In this document: positions 1-9,081 of the stretch, piece by piece
How positions within the stretch are numbered: the first letter of the stretch is position 1
Layout: each line of letters starts with the position of its first letter
Source of the DNA: Gadus chalcogrammus
Lineage: Eukaryota; Chordata; Actinopteri; Gadiformes; Gadidae
DNA: 64,000 nucleotides
Assembly: GCF_026213295.1 (NCBI RefSeq)
Contig: NC_079415.1
Span: forward strand, 29,665,206 to 29,729,205
Direction of reading: 5' to 3'
Notes under the pieces: model-generated
What the model saw: the letters and a program-made list of their open reading frames with translations, nothing else
What the model was told of the DNA's origin: nothing
Databases searched by the model: none
Program-made: the position numbers and the translations under genes

Positions 1-204
1 CGCACCAGCAAACAACGCTTCGACCGACACACCAACTCCGTTGTTAAACATCACCATATTAGGTTATAGTGGTTGTTTTAAACCAAATACTATATCCGGT
101 CTAATCAGCATGCCTCGCGTCAAAAGTTCCCGCCGGCCACTAGTACTATCCTCCCTCCATAAACTGACGAAGAGGTGAATGGAGACTCCACTGTTGTGTG
201 TGTT
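1..204. repeat. Left-edge piece of the IgSF-array intergenic repeat
   Basis: This stretch matches 30725-30930 and 50475-50690 almost base for base, including the phrase AAACCAAATACTATATCCGG. It is therefore a third copy of the intergenic DNA that separates the IgSF genes further right. The match stops where the gypsy-like LTR terminus begins (TGTGGCAACCCGG near 205). I see no gene in it. Confidence 0.8.
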
Positions 205-1080
205 GTGGCAACCCGGTACTCGATTGGGCCGGGTTCCATGGATAAATGACACGTTTGTGTGAGGGATAAGCCATCCAAGGCACTTATTTAACAATCAACT
301 TAAATCAAAGTAAGTACTCGCGGTCTCTAGGGCCTCCGTGGGCCTCTAGCCACTCGCGGACACGAGCACTTCCTCCTTCCTCGCTCCCGTGCCGTGCTGT
401 CCTCCTGTCTGTCTTCGACCTCCTTTTATCATGGCTCCTCTGCCACCGGCCAGGTGTCCCCCAATCACACTGATTGGGGAGGCGAAAGGGCTGCTGTCGG
501 TCGCCGTCTGGTGGGTGACGGCGGTACACGCCGTCCAGGACCAACCCTTACGGGGCGGGATGCCACACTCCTCCACCCTTTGTCCAAGCCCCGGGTAGAC
601 AGGGCCCCCGCCCAGGCAGGAACCTCTTCGGGACAAGGCATCGGCTGCGTCGTCTCCGGCAGCGTCGTCTCCGGCAGCGTCGTCTCCGGCAGCGTCGTCT
701 CCGGCAGCGTCGTCTCCGGCTGCTTCGTCTCCGGCTGCTTCGTCTCCCGCTGCGCCGGCGGCGGCTGCATCTTCTGCCGCGGCGGCGACCGCATCTCTCC
801 TGCCCCGGGACTCTAGTGCCGGGTCCCAAAGCCGGCGGAAAATCGGGCAGTCCGTCCCGATTAGGAGCGGTATCGGGAGGTGGGGAACAACCCCTACCCG
901 AGCCGTGAACACCCCGCGTGGTGTCCGGATGACCACATGGCGGGTCTCGACAATCCGCGTGTCCCCGTGCACGCAGGTCACCTCCATTGGTCTCCCCTCC
1001 CGTCCTCCCGCCAGGTCGGGGCGGAGGAGGGTGACCACGCTGCCGGGCCGACCAGTCCCCACGTCCGCGTCGGCCGGCGG
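205..1080 (-). mobile_element. Gypsy-like retroelement remnant, copy A (LTR, GC-rich linker, broken protease)
   Basis: Read on the minus strand, a gag-pol-like frame (1062 to 346) contains GSVVTLLRPD, which is the end of a retropepsin active-site region, and then the protease-end motif IGTDCPIFRRLWDP. An Asp/Ala-rich repeat and the block VEECGIPP follow. Compared with the copy near 19 kb, the segment carrying the catalytic Asp-Thr is missing. The LTR-like end (205 to about 440) has a TGTGGCAACCCGG terminus and an AATAAGTGCC-type polyadenylation region. No reverse transcriptase, RNase H or integrase is visible. It is inactive. Confidence 0.6.
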
Positions 1081-1084
1081 CGCC

Positions 1085-1415
1085 GTCCCGTCCAGGTCTC
1101 GCGCTGCGGCCTTGTCTCCCGCTGCGGCGGCGGCGTCCCTTGCGGCGGCGGCGTCTCTTGCGGCGGCGGCGGCGGCATCTCTTGCGGCGGCGGCGGCGTC
1201 TCTTGCGGCGGCGGCGGCGTCTCTTGCGGCGGCGGCGGCGTCTCTTGCGGCGGCGGCGGCGTCCCTTGCGGCGGCGGCGGCGTCCCTTGCGGAGGCGGCG
1301 GCGCCCCTTACGGCGGCGGCGGCGTCCCTACCGTCCGGGCGGCGGCGTCCCTTGTGGAGGCGGCGGCGCCCCTTACGGCGGCGGCGGCGTCCCTACCGTC
1401 CGGGTTCTGCATTCT
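1085..1415. repeat. GC-rich minisatellite (about 18-bp unit, CTTGCGGCGGCGGCGGCG-like)
   Basis: More than ten imperfect tandem units are rich in GCGGCG. On the minus strand they read as Arg-Asp-Ala-Ala-Ala units, like the Ala-rich linker of the neighbouring gypsy-like copies, so this is probably an expanded linker of that element. Long open frames here on both strands come from the repeat, not from genes. Confidence 0.75.
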
Positions 1416-1471
1416 GACTTCGTGGGGTACTTTACCGGGGGGTTGTAGAGGGTTCTTCATGCCTGCATTCT

Positions 1472-2200
1472 CCACCATATGTGGCAACCCGGTCCTTGTT
1501 GTTGCCGGGTTCCAGGTACAAACGACACTTGGCAGGGAGGGTTTAGCCGATCACGGCATTTATTGCATACAACGTAAATCATATAAGGTACTGGCGGTCT
1601 CTAGGGCCTCCGTGGGCCTCTAGGGTAGGGCTGGCTCGGCCCTTGCTGTCTCGTCACTCGTCGGCCCTTTCCGTCTGCTCCCGAGTGCATTTTAAAGCCT
1701 TTCCCTGGCTGTCCAGCCAGGTGTCTCCCATCCCGCTAATTGGGGTTTGGTTGATGCTCTCCGTTGCCGGCTGGTGGATGACGGTGGTATCGGCCATCCC
1801 GGACCAACCCTCAGGCTGGTCCGGGCCGAGGTTTAAGTGGCGGGATGCCACACTCCTCCACCCTTTTTCCAAGCCTCGGGTAGACGAGGGACCCGCCCAG
1901 GCAGGTATCTCGACGGGACACGGTGTCTCCTGCGGCAGCGGCTGCGTCCCTCGCGGCGGAGGCGGCCGCATCTCTCGCAACGACGGCGGCAGCATCCCTG
2001 GCCACGGCAGCGGCAGCATCCCTTGCAGCGGCGCCGGCCGCATCTCTTGCCGCAACCGCAACCGCATCTCTTGCCGCGACGGCAACCGCATCTCTCCCGC
2101 CTCGGGATTCTCGTGCCGGGTCCCAAAGCCGGCGAAATATCGGGCAGTCCCTCCCAATCAGGAGTGGCAGGGGGAGGTTGGGTACAATCAAGTGGTTATC
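1472..2200 (-). mobile_element. Gypsy-like retroelement remnant, copy B
   Basis: A second copy of the same family. It has the LTR-like terminus TGTGGCAACCCGG near 1479, the shared LTR phrase GGTCTCTAGGGCCTCCGTGG (1587-1606), and a minus-strand frame (2191 to 1811) with IGRDCPIFRRLWDPARESRG followed by Ala-rich repeats and VEECGIPP. The protease core upstream of IGRDCP is absent. The layout protease end, Ala-rich repeat, VEECGIPP block, LTR is the same in all three copies, which suggests one non-autonomous family. Confidence 0.6.
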
Positions 2201-3076
2201 CAGATGCGAGAGGAGGGAAGCAGGGTAAGAGTCTCTTGCCGCTCCACAGTTTGTCGGCCAGTTCCTCCTGGTTCATCTCCATCAGACAGAGCTTTGCGAT
2301 GTCTACCACTCCCTTTTTGGCACACCTCCACTGCTCCTTCTTCTCACCTTCCGTCGCTTCCTCCTCTTCCGTCTGACTCTCAGAGCATTGTGGGTAATCT
2401 GGGAAGAGTACCCTCCAGAGCTATCAGCCTCATGTCTAGAAAAGTTTTTGCGTCCTCCTCAGCCCTCTGGAACAGAACAAACATCACTCTTAACTTAGGA
2501 AATCAGAACCATTATTTTTATTTATTTATTAGCACAAATAATGTGATTAAGCAAAAATAATTTAAAAGAATGATAGGCTTCTGTATTTTTGGAATATTGT
2601 CGTGGTATGTCGTGTTGTGGTAATTCCAGTAGTAAGCTCTTTAAGTTCATAGTTAAAACGTCCCCACTAGGATCTACAGTTGATCCTAATACTATGGATA
2701 TTTTTCCTATATCTATTATAAATAAAGCAATATTAATAATAATAAAAAAAAAATAGTAATAATAATAAAACACCTTTAGGAAATTGATTTATGATGTTTC
2801 AAGTGAATTTTATGTGACTAGCAGATTCTTTAAACTTATCTTGATAAGTATTTATTTATATGACTATAACCATCTTTCCTAGATTCACATCCCACTGGTC
2901 TAAGGAAGAAAGCCTGGAAAAGCACCCCAAGAGATGCTTTTGAATGTTCATTTAAAGCTGAAGTCAAATGTCTTGTTGGACATTTGCAAACCATGATCAG
3001 CTGTGTTTGATGCTGCAGTAATGACTGAGCACTGGTTACCTTTGACCTCTCCCGATGTTGTCTGTTCACACACAAA

Positions 3077-3084
<8 letters not shown>
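2201..3084. other. No recognisable gene
   Basis: Unassigned sequence. The first 250 bases are of mixed composition. From about 2500 it is AT-rich with short A/T runs. The stretch after 2830 leads into the CA repeat. I find no conserved domain, RNA gene or transposon end in it. Confidence 0.5.

Positions 3085-3144
<60 letters not shown>
3085..3144. repeat. (CA)n microsatellite
   Basis: About 28 CA units. The right edge forms part of the 8-bp target site (CACAGGCA) of the 4.1 kb hAT element that starts at 3149, so the transposon landed in the end of this microsatellite. Confidence 0.95.
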
Positions 3145-3146
<2 letters not shown>

Positions 3147-4309
3147 CACAGTGGCGGAGCCAGGAAATTTCCATTGGGGTGGCCAGGATGGGGCCAGTGA
3201 TAATTTTTGGGTGGCAAGCATTTGTCTCACCAGGAGATGCAGAGCTATTTAAGACACATACAGCAAACATCTCAACATTATTCGGAATTCAGATGAAGGT
3301 GCAATAGAAAAGTATTCAATATATTTAAATTGTTCTAATACCTAAAGGCAAAGTAACAAAGAAGCTAAAACTTAAAAGAGAATATACACTTATTCTGTAT
3401 TCATACTTGTTTTTAAACTGTGTTGATTTACTGATTGCTATTTGTGTTTTTATTTGTATTGTACGACTGAGTCGAACAATGGTTGTACAGATATGCATTG
3501 ACAGCAAGGTATTCTATTTTATAGTAGAGATGTCCTCAGTTTATGGCGACAAGCCAAGTCAATTCTCTCAGTGTATCATCAGGAATACAAAACAAGGATA
3601 CAAAATTAGAAGTGCAATGTTTTTTTAATCAAGTCTGATCACAATATGGATTTATCTTTAAATAACAAAAAGTATAAAATACTGAGCTAATGTATAGAAA
3701 TATGAAAATAAATAAAATAACATCCTGAATACAATTTGCTGAATTCCAACAAATGTAAATATGACAAGCATTAACAGCCTGTTTAAATAAGCAGTGTCAA
3801 TTTTTCTTCAATTCGATCCATAAACATCTATCAAACACATAATAACAAACATCATATTCACAATGGGTATTAGGCGGACTCTGCAAGATTAGATTCAAGT
3901 TTGAGCCACATTTACACATATCAGACAGAGAATCCAAACAGTGACATCTCATTAAAACTGAACACTTCAATGACTGTCCTTAAAGATCTATCGGTTCTTG
4001 ATTTGGAAATGTCTGTTTGAAAATGGAAAAAAAGGCATATTCAATTATTAAATTACAACAGAGATTAATAACAATCAAGATAAACTCATACATTGGAGTG
4101 TACTATCCCATGTTACATCTAATGGATTATCTGAACACTATAATCTGCTTAAAACGTTATAGATTTGAGGCCATTCATCCAACTCTACTCCAGTTGAGGA
4201 CGGTGAGTGGTATGACTCATACCTGTTTATGAATTATCAGGCCACTGTATCAGATTGGGCAAAACTGAAGTGGAATTAAAGTGTCCAGTATGTGTGAAAG
4301 AGTGAGTAT

Positions 4310-4650
4310 ACCTGGTGGTACCTTGGGCCGCCACTCGTTGTTGGAGGCTCCTCTCTCTCGCTGTCTGAATCTTCTGTGGGAATCTAAATATATATATTAA
4401 AAACATTAATACGTGTTTAAAGTATTTTCCACAAGGTGTAATGATCCACTATCCAAGTATTTCACAGATACAAAAGATTAAAATTCATTTTCTACAGCAT
4501 TAAACATATACAATATAAACTTGTGGACAATATCGATGAAAAGTTAGCAGAAGAGTACAACATACAATGTAAGATTGACAATTTACCTGGGGATCCACTG
4601 GGGCCACTCCTCAGGGAGGACTCTTCTGTCCTGCTCTTGATCAATCTTTC
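4310..4650 (-). pseudogene. Acidic mini-exons of the hAT transposase leader (remnants)
   Basis: On the minus strand two short exon-like segments resemble the end of the 6454-6604 exon. One near 4380-4313 reads EDSDSEREEPPTTSGGP and lies between an AG acceptor and a GTATAC donor. The other near 4640-4585 reads TEESSLRSGPSGSPG before a GTAAAT donor. The repeated Glu-Glu-x-x-Ser-x-Gly-Pro pattern suggests duplicated exons encoding an acidic linker. Exact exon borders are uncertain. Confidence 0.35.
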
Positions 4651-4856
4651 AGAAACATCAAAAATAATTACAATAAGGTGTACAGGTAATTTTCCTAAAG
4701 GTTTTCTAATGCATGCTATATAGTGTTTAACAAACACACTAAGCTAAAGTATAATATTAGTGAAAGTGTCTCTGGGTAGCAAATACAAATATGCCATACT
4801 TTAATGTACTGAAAAAACGAACTGATATGTTTTACAATGCACTTTCAACCTGACCT

Positions 4857-5525
4857 TAGGGCTGGGCGATTTTTTCGGTTTAATCGATTAATTTGCATTT
4901 TTTCTTTCCTACGGTTTGTGAAATGGCTGAACCGAAAAATCGCGATTTAAAAACAGTTCTAGACTCTTCCGATTTGTTTTGCTGAATAGACTCCGTAGTA
5001 GCCTCCTCTCTCACTTTCCAGAACGCGCGCAAAACTCAGCCTACTGCAATCACATTCACCTCGCCCCCGACAGACTTGGGGGAGAGCCGGGTCGATTGAA
5101 ACACTTTTCAGTTAAACGTCTTTTGCAAAGATGACGTTATGTATACAAATAATTTGTGATCAACAACTCACATGTGTGTTCTCTTAGTTACAAGCAGTGG
5201 TGTAGTCTACGTGATACGCAGGTATACGCCGTATACCCACTAGGAACGCACCAGGATTTGCGTATACCCACTTAAAAATGTGCACGGATACGTATCAATC
5301 GTCTTGTGACAGATCTTTCACTTCTGTGTTTATTTTTCGGAAATATCGGTTTGGTATAACTGCAATAAAATACTTTAAGCAGGGGAAGTTATCTCCTACA
5401 TTCACCATTCATAAAATTCCCGCTGCGCGCTCGCGCTCTGCCCTGTCTCTGTTACGAAGCGCGAAGCTGCCCCTGCATCTCTGCACGTTAGTTAGCGGGC
5501 CGAGCCCCTCCTTCTCGCGTGTGTG

Positions 5526-5557
<32 letters not shown>

Positions 5558-6358
5558 TGTGTCCAGTCCTCCCATATTAATGTGTAAACCACATAATAAG
5601 TAGTCAACAGAAGACAATGTTTTAATCCCACTTTATATCTCCTTGTTACTTTTAGATGAGAACCCCTGGCCAGCCTTTCAGACTGGGTGTCAGGCTAGGG
5701 AATTTAAAAACAGGCCTCCTTGGTTAGAGTGGAGGGAAAAAAAGTTATAGGTAAATGTCAGCCAACATACAGTTGGTATACACAATTTAAATTCATAATG
5801 TTAATCACTATGCAAATGAGAGTATAGCTAATTCATGGTCATTTTTAAGGGGCAGTAATTTCACACTTTTACACAATTAAATTACTGTTTGGTATGTTAG
5901 ATAACAACAGTAAGAGCTCAAATTAGAGCAATTGAAAGAGTGAAACATTAGTCTCCTGTCATCTCCTTCTCATGCACTGGTTAGCCATGGATGTAAACAG
6001 TTCATTCAATTATTCTGAGTAGATTTTGTCCTTGTTTAGCATGTGCTATTGCTACTATAGATATACAAAGGACAACTTGTCATTTTTGTGTTCTATTTGT
6101 TCATACTGTTATTAAAACTGATAAACCTACTCAGCTTTCCATGATTGTTGATAATCGTGATACTCTTAAATCAGCGGGTTGTAGACCCCTGCGTTGGTGA
6201 GTGTGGTGCGACACCCCATAAGCGCCACACACGTACATGGGTTTCAATGGAATTTGTTTAGAGAAAAACAGAAAAAATAAATCGAGGTTTAAATCGAAAA
6301 TCGTCCATTAGTTAGAAAAAATCGAGATTTTATTTTTAGGCCAAATCGCCCAGCCCTA
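4857..6358. mobile_element. Nested hAT-like element, 1.5 kb
   Basis: Ends TAGGGCTGGGCGAT (4857) and ATCGCCCAGCCCTA (6358) are perfect inverted repeats. The octamer CCTGACCT flanks both sides (4849-4856 and 6359-6366). It sits inside the 4.1 kb hAT. The interior has no transposase. Near 5194 it contains CAGTGGTGTAGTCTACG, which looks like the start of a further small element, but I could not find a matching far end. A (TGCG)n tract lies at 5521-5560. Confidence 0.9.
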
Positions 6359-6453
6359 CCTGACCTGTATATGAATAGACAAACTTTAAGCCAATTGTAA
6401 ATAAGATAACCTCATACCAAGCTGTACTATATGTGAGTCTCTATACTGTATAC

Positions 6454-6604
6454 CTGGAGGTCCATTTAAGTTGCTGCTCTCTGGGGGCTCCTCATCCTCG
6501 CTCTCTGCCTGTTTTTTCTCCATCTCACCCTCATTCTTTGCCTTAGCTGACTTCTTTCCACTTGCCCTGAAGAAGGACGCTATGTCTGCCTTCTTCCTCT
6601 TCAT
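6454..6604 (-). pseudogene. N-terminal exon of a ZMYM1-like hAT transposase
   Basis: Reading down from the ATG at 6604 the frame gives MKRKKADIASFFRASGKKS, then an acidic stretch (EDEEPPESS) and GPP, ending at a GTATAC donor after 6454 in phase 1. A short basic start followed by DIASFF is known from the hAT transposases often annotated as zinc finger MYM-type protein 1-like. Only leader exons remain. The TTF zinc finger and the DDE/hAT core are not found inside this element, so it cannot make a transposase. Confidence 0.6.
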
Positions 6605-7250
6605 TATTTTTCCCTCTTTAATGACACTTATCCAAAATGCAGCATAAATACTGTATATACCTGACACAATCATAACACGTTCTGGCAACAATAGCAGTTA
6701 ACAGCAAATAACTAGATCGAAAGTCGATCCGAAGTTGCAAAAACAAATACGTGTAGAGACTAGAGAGAGATTATATTAAAACACTGTACACAATCTCGCA
6801 ACGTAGTTATCAAATACAGCATAGCATATAGCAATTTTAACAGTTTACTATGTTCTCCTCCGATCTACCTTGCTTCTAAACTTAGCAAAATAGATAGTCA
6901 TGGGTGGGATAGTCACAGTTATTAGAAGACAAAAACAACATCCATTATGATATCATACCTTTCTGTTTTGGGTTTCTTCACTTAGCCGCAGGTGCCGGTC
7001 GAAGCGTCAGATGGTAACAGGCATTCAGGCCATGCTTGAGCCGTTTAATTCAAATACAGGACGTGTGCGCGCTGCGCGCGGCTAAAGGGTCCGGCAGTGT
7101 ACTAGCGGTGCGAGAAAGGTTCCGCATTTTTCCACAGCCGTCAAAACTTTTGACCGCTGTGATCCGGTGCTTGGGGTGGCCAATGGGGTGGCCGAGATTC
7201 TACGGGGGGTGGCCGTGGCCACCCCCGGCCACCCCCTGGCTCCGCCACTG

Positions 7251-7466
7251 CACAGGCACCCATGCTCTCCCAATGAGCCGGGTTCCAGGTACGACTCACA
7301 CATTAAGCGAGGGTTAAGCCGCACTCGGCATTTATTGCATACATCTGTGACAAATAACGTAAACGCGGTCTCTAGGGCGTCCGTGGGCCTCTAGTCGCTC
7401 GCGGACCAGAGCGCTTCTTTCTTCCTCGCTCCCGTTCCCCCCAAATGTCCAATAGTATCCAGCTGG
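7251..7466. mobile_element. Left half of a gypsy-like LTR, split by the 7.1 kb element
   Basis: It shares GAGCCGGGTTCCAGG, GGCATTTATT and the phrase CTAGGGCGTCCGTGGGCCTC with the LTR regions at 220-400 and 1490-1625, in the same orientation. The match resumes at 14554 (GCTCCTTTTAAAATGGCTCC and CCGGCCAGGTGTCCCCCAAT), so the LTR was cut in two by the insertion at 7467-14553. Confidence 0.65.
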
Positions 7467-7562
7467 AGCCCCGGAGAACAACACCCTGGCGTGACAGAAC
7501 ACCCTGGCGTGACGGAAGTACTGTGGCTGGACGGAAGTTACCTCCGATTATTTTCTATAGAC

Positions 7563-7925
7563 CAGGGGTGCCCAACCAGTCGATCGCGGTCTACCAGTAG
7601 ATCGCCGACAGATCCCAAGTCGATCGCGAGGGGTGAAGAAAAAGAAAAAATTTTTTTTTTTTTTTTTTTTTTTAATAAAATTAAATTTGCGCGGGACATA
7701 TACGTGCGGTAGCGCATGTGCTGTTAACAGCAGTTGAAAGCCGTCAACAGTAGTTACACACTCCTAAACGTTGGCATGGCTGAGGGGAAACAAGGTAAGA
7801 CCTACCATTTTCACCCTGAGTGGGAGGAAGATTATTGATTATCGTTGAGAAGGTGCCGTGCGCAGACGGAATGAAACCCCCACTGAAGTCCGTAGGTTCA
7901 CGATACAACCCGATGGGCACCCCTG
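7563..7925. mobile_element. hAT MITE, 363 bp
   Basis: Perfect 12-bp inverted ends CAGGGGTGCCCA and TGGGCACCCCTG, flanked by identical octamers CTATAGAC at 7555-7562 and 7926-7933. It contains the GATCGCGG/CGATCGCG motifs and an A/T run at 7640-7675. It interrupts the left inverted end of the 7.1 kb element. No coding potential. Confidence 0.93.
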
Positions 7926-8093
7926 CTATAGACAAATAAACGTATTTATCGCCGGAAGTTACCTCCGATTATTTTCTATAGACAAATAAACGTATTTATC
8001 GCTTGAATTAACATGACAAAGAAATAAAAAAATATTTCGACACGTTAGTAACCATTTTTATAGCTTAGAAAAGGTTTTTTAACGTTATTTATA

Positions 8094-8850
8094 CAAATAC
8101 CTCAGGATTCTTTGCGTTGCCTTATTAGACCAAAACATTTAAATAATAAAACATTATGACATGTCAGTAACCATTTTTATAGCTTAGCTTATAGCTTATT
8201 TTTTTTAACGTTATTTAGACGAATAAACTAGTTCAGTGTGTAGACATTTATTGAATGGAATTGAGTGTATTATACACTTTACTCATTAAGTAATTTACCA
8301 TTAGGATTAAGTAATTGTTTTAATATGTCTAATAGAATCAAATTAAAATTTTGGTCAAGTATATCATCATAATTTGATGTAAAGATACATTGAAGAATGA
8401 CCACACCAAAGTTTCCTCACAATTTATTCAACAAATAATACACAGAATCTTAAAGATATAGGTTCTTCATGCTGCCATCAGCTCCAACTCACTGTCAAAA
8501 GAATCAAACAGTCAAGTCAATATTAAGCCTATACAATAACTTATTTGTATTCTGTCACTGGAAACGTCATTCACTTCTCTTTTTCGCTTCAGTCTGAAGA
8601 CTGGTTGAAGTAGTCCAACCGCCATTTGTTTGGCGGTTGGACGACTAGAATAACAGAGATTAGTATCGTAAAGTTTGGCAAGAAAAATAAAAGTTACTAT
8701 CAATATATTTAAATACTACCCATAACCTGATATTGCGAAGCTTATCTTCTAATTAAATGTATCCATCTTTCAAAGTGAACTGGTTTTGTGTGGAATGGGT
8801 CTTTGTGTAGGCATGAATGCTTTGGTTTAAGATAAATGCACAATAGGATA
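8094..8850. other. Interior of the 7.1 kb element, no gene
   Basis: AT-rich spacer between the left inverted end and the L2 tail. A short internal duplication of the inner end (AGTAACCATTTTTATAGCTTA near 8072 and 8166) is the only structure seen. No transposase, RNA gene or conserved domain. Confidence 0.5.
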
Positions 8851-9081
8851 AAGGCAAGGCAAGGCAAGGCAACTTTATTTATATAGCACTTTTCATACAC
8901 AAGGCAGACTCAAAGTGCTTCACATATAAACATTGTCATACAATAAAATAAAATAATAGATAAGTAAAAGAAAAACATATGCAAAGAAATGGGTAGAATA
9001 GAAAAAGGCATTTTAGTATTAAAATAGAAAATAAAGGCAAAGTTAAAAAAGCTTTTTAGAAAGTGCAATGTATTTAAGATT

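Larger units (their letters stand above)
3149..7250 (-). mobile_element. 4.1 kb hAT-superfamily DNA transposon with perfect 8-bp TSD
   Basis: The termini are CAGTGGCGGAGCCAGG at the left and CCTGGCTCCGCCACTG at the right, an inverted pair. The identical octamer CACAGGCA stands at 3141-3148 and 7251-7258. An 8-bp TSD with CAGTGG-type ends is standard for hAT. The interior keeps minus-strand transposase leader exons (see 6454-6604) but no catalytic core is recognisable, so this copy is non-autonomous. It contains another hAT element at 4857-6358. Confidence 0.9.

Noticed and set aside
880..1448. Long plus-strand frames rich in Gly-Cys, Ala-Ser-Leu or Arg-Pro-Leu
   Set aside because: They are translations of the GC-rich minisatellite in several frames at once; no domain, and the family signal (protease, VEECGIPP) is on the other strand.
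5194..5575. Complete third-level nested element starting CAGTGGTGTAGTCTACG
   Set aside because: The start is like a known type of end, but no inverted partner or TSD was found inside 4857-6358.
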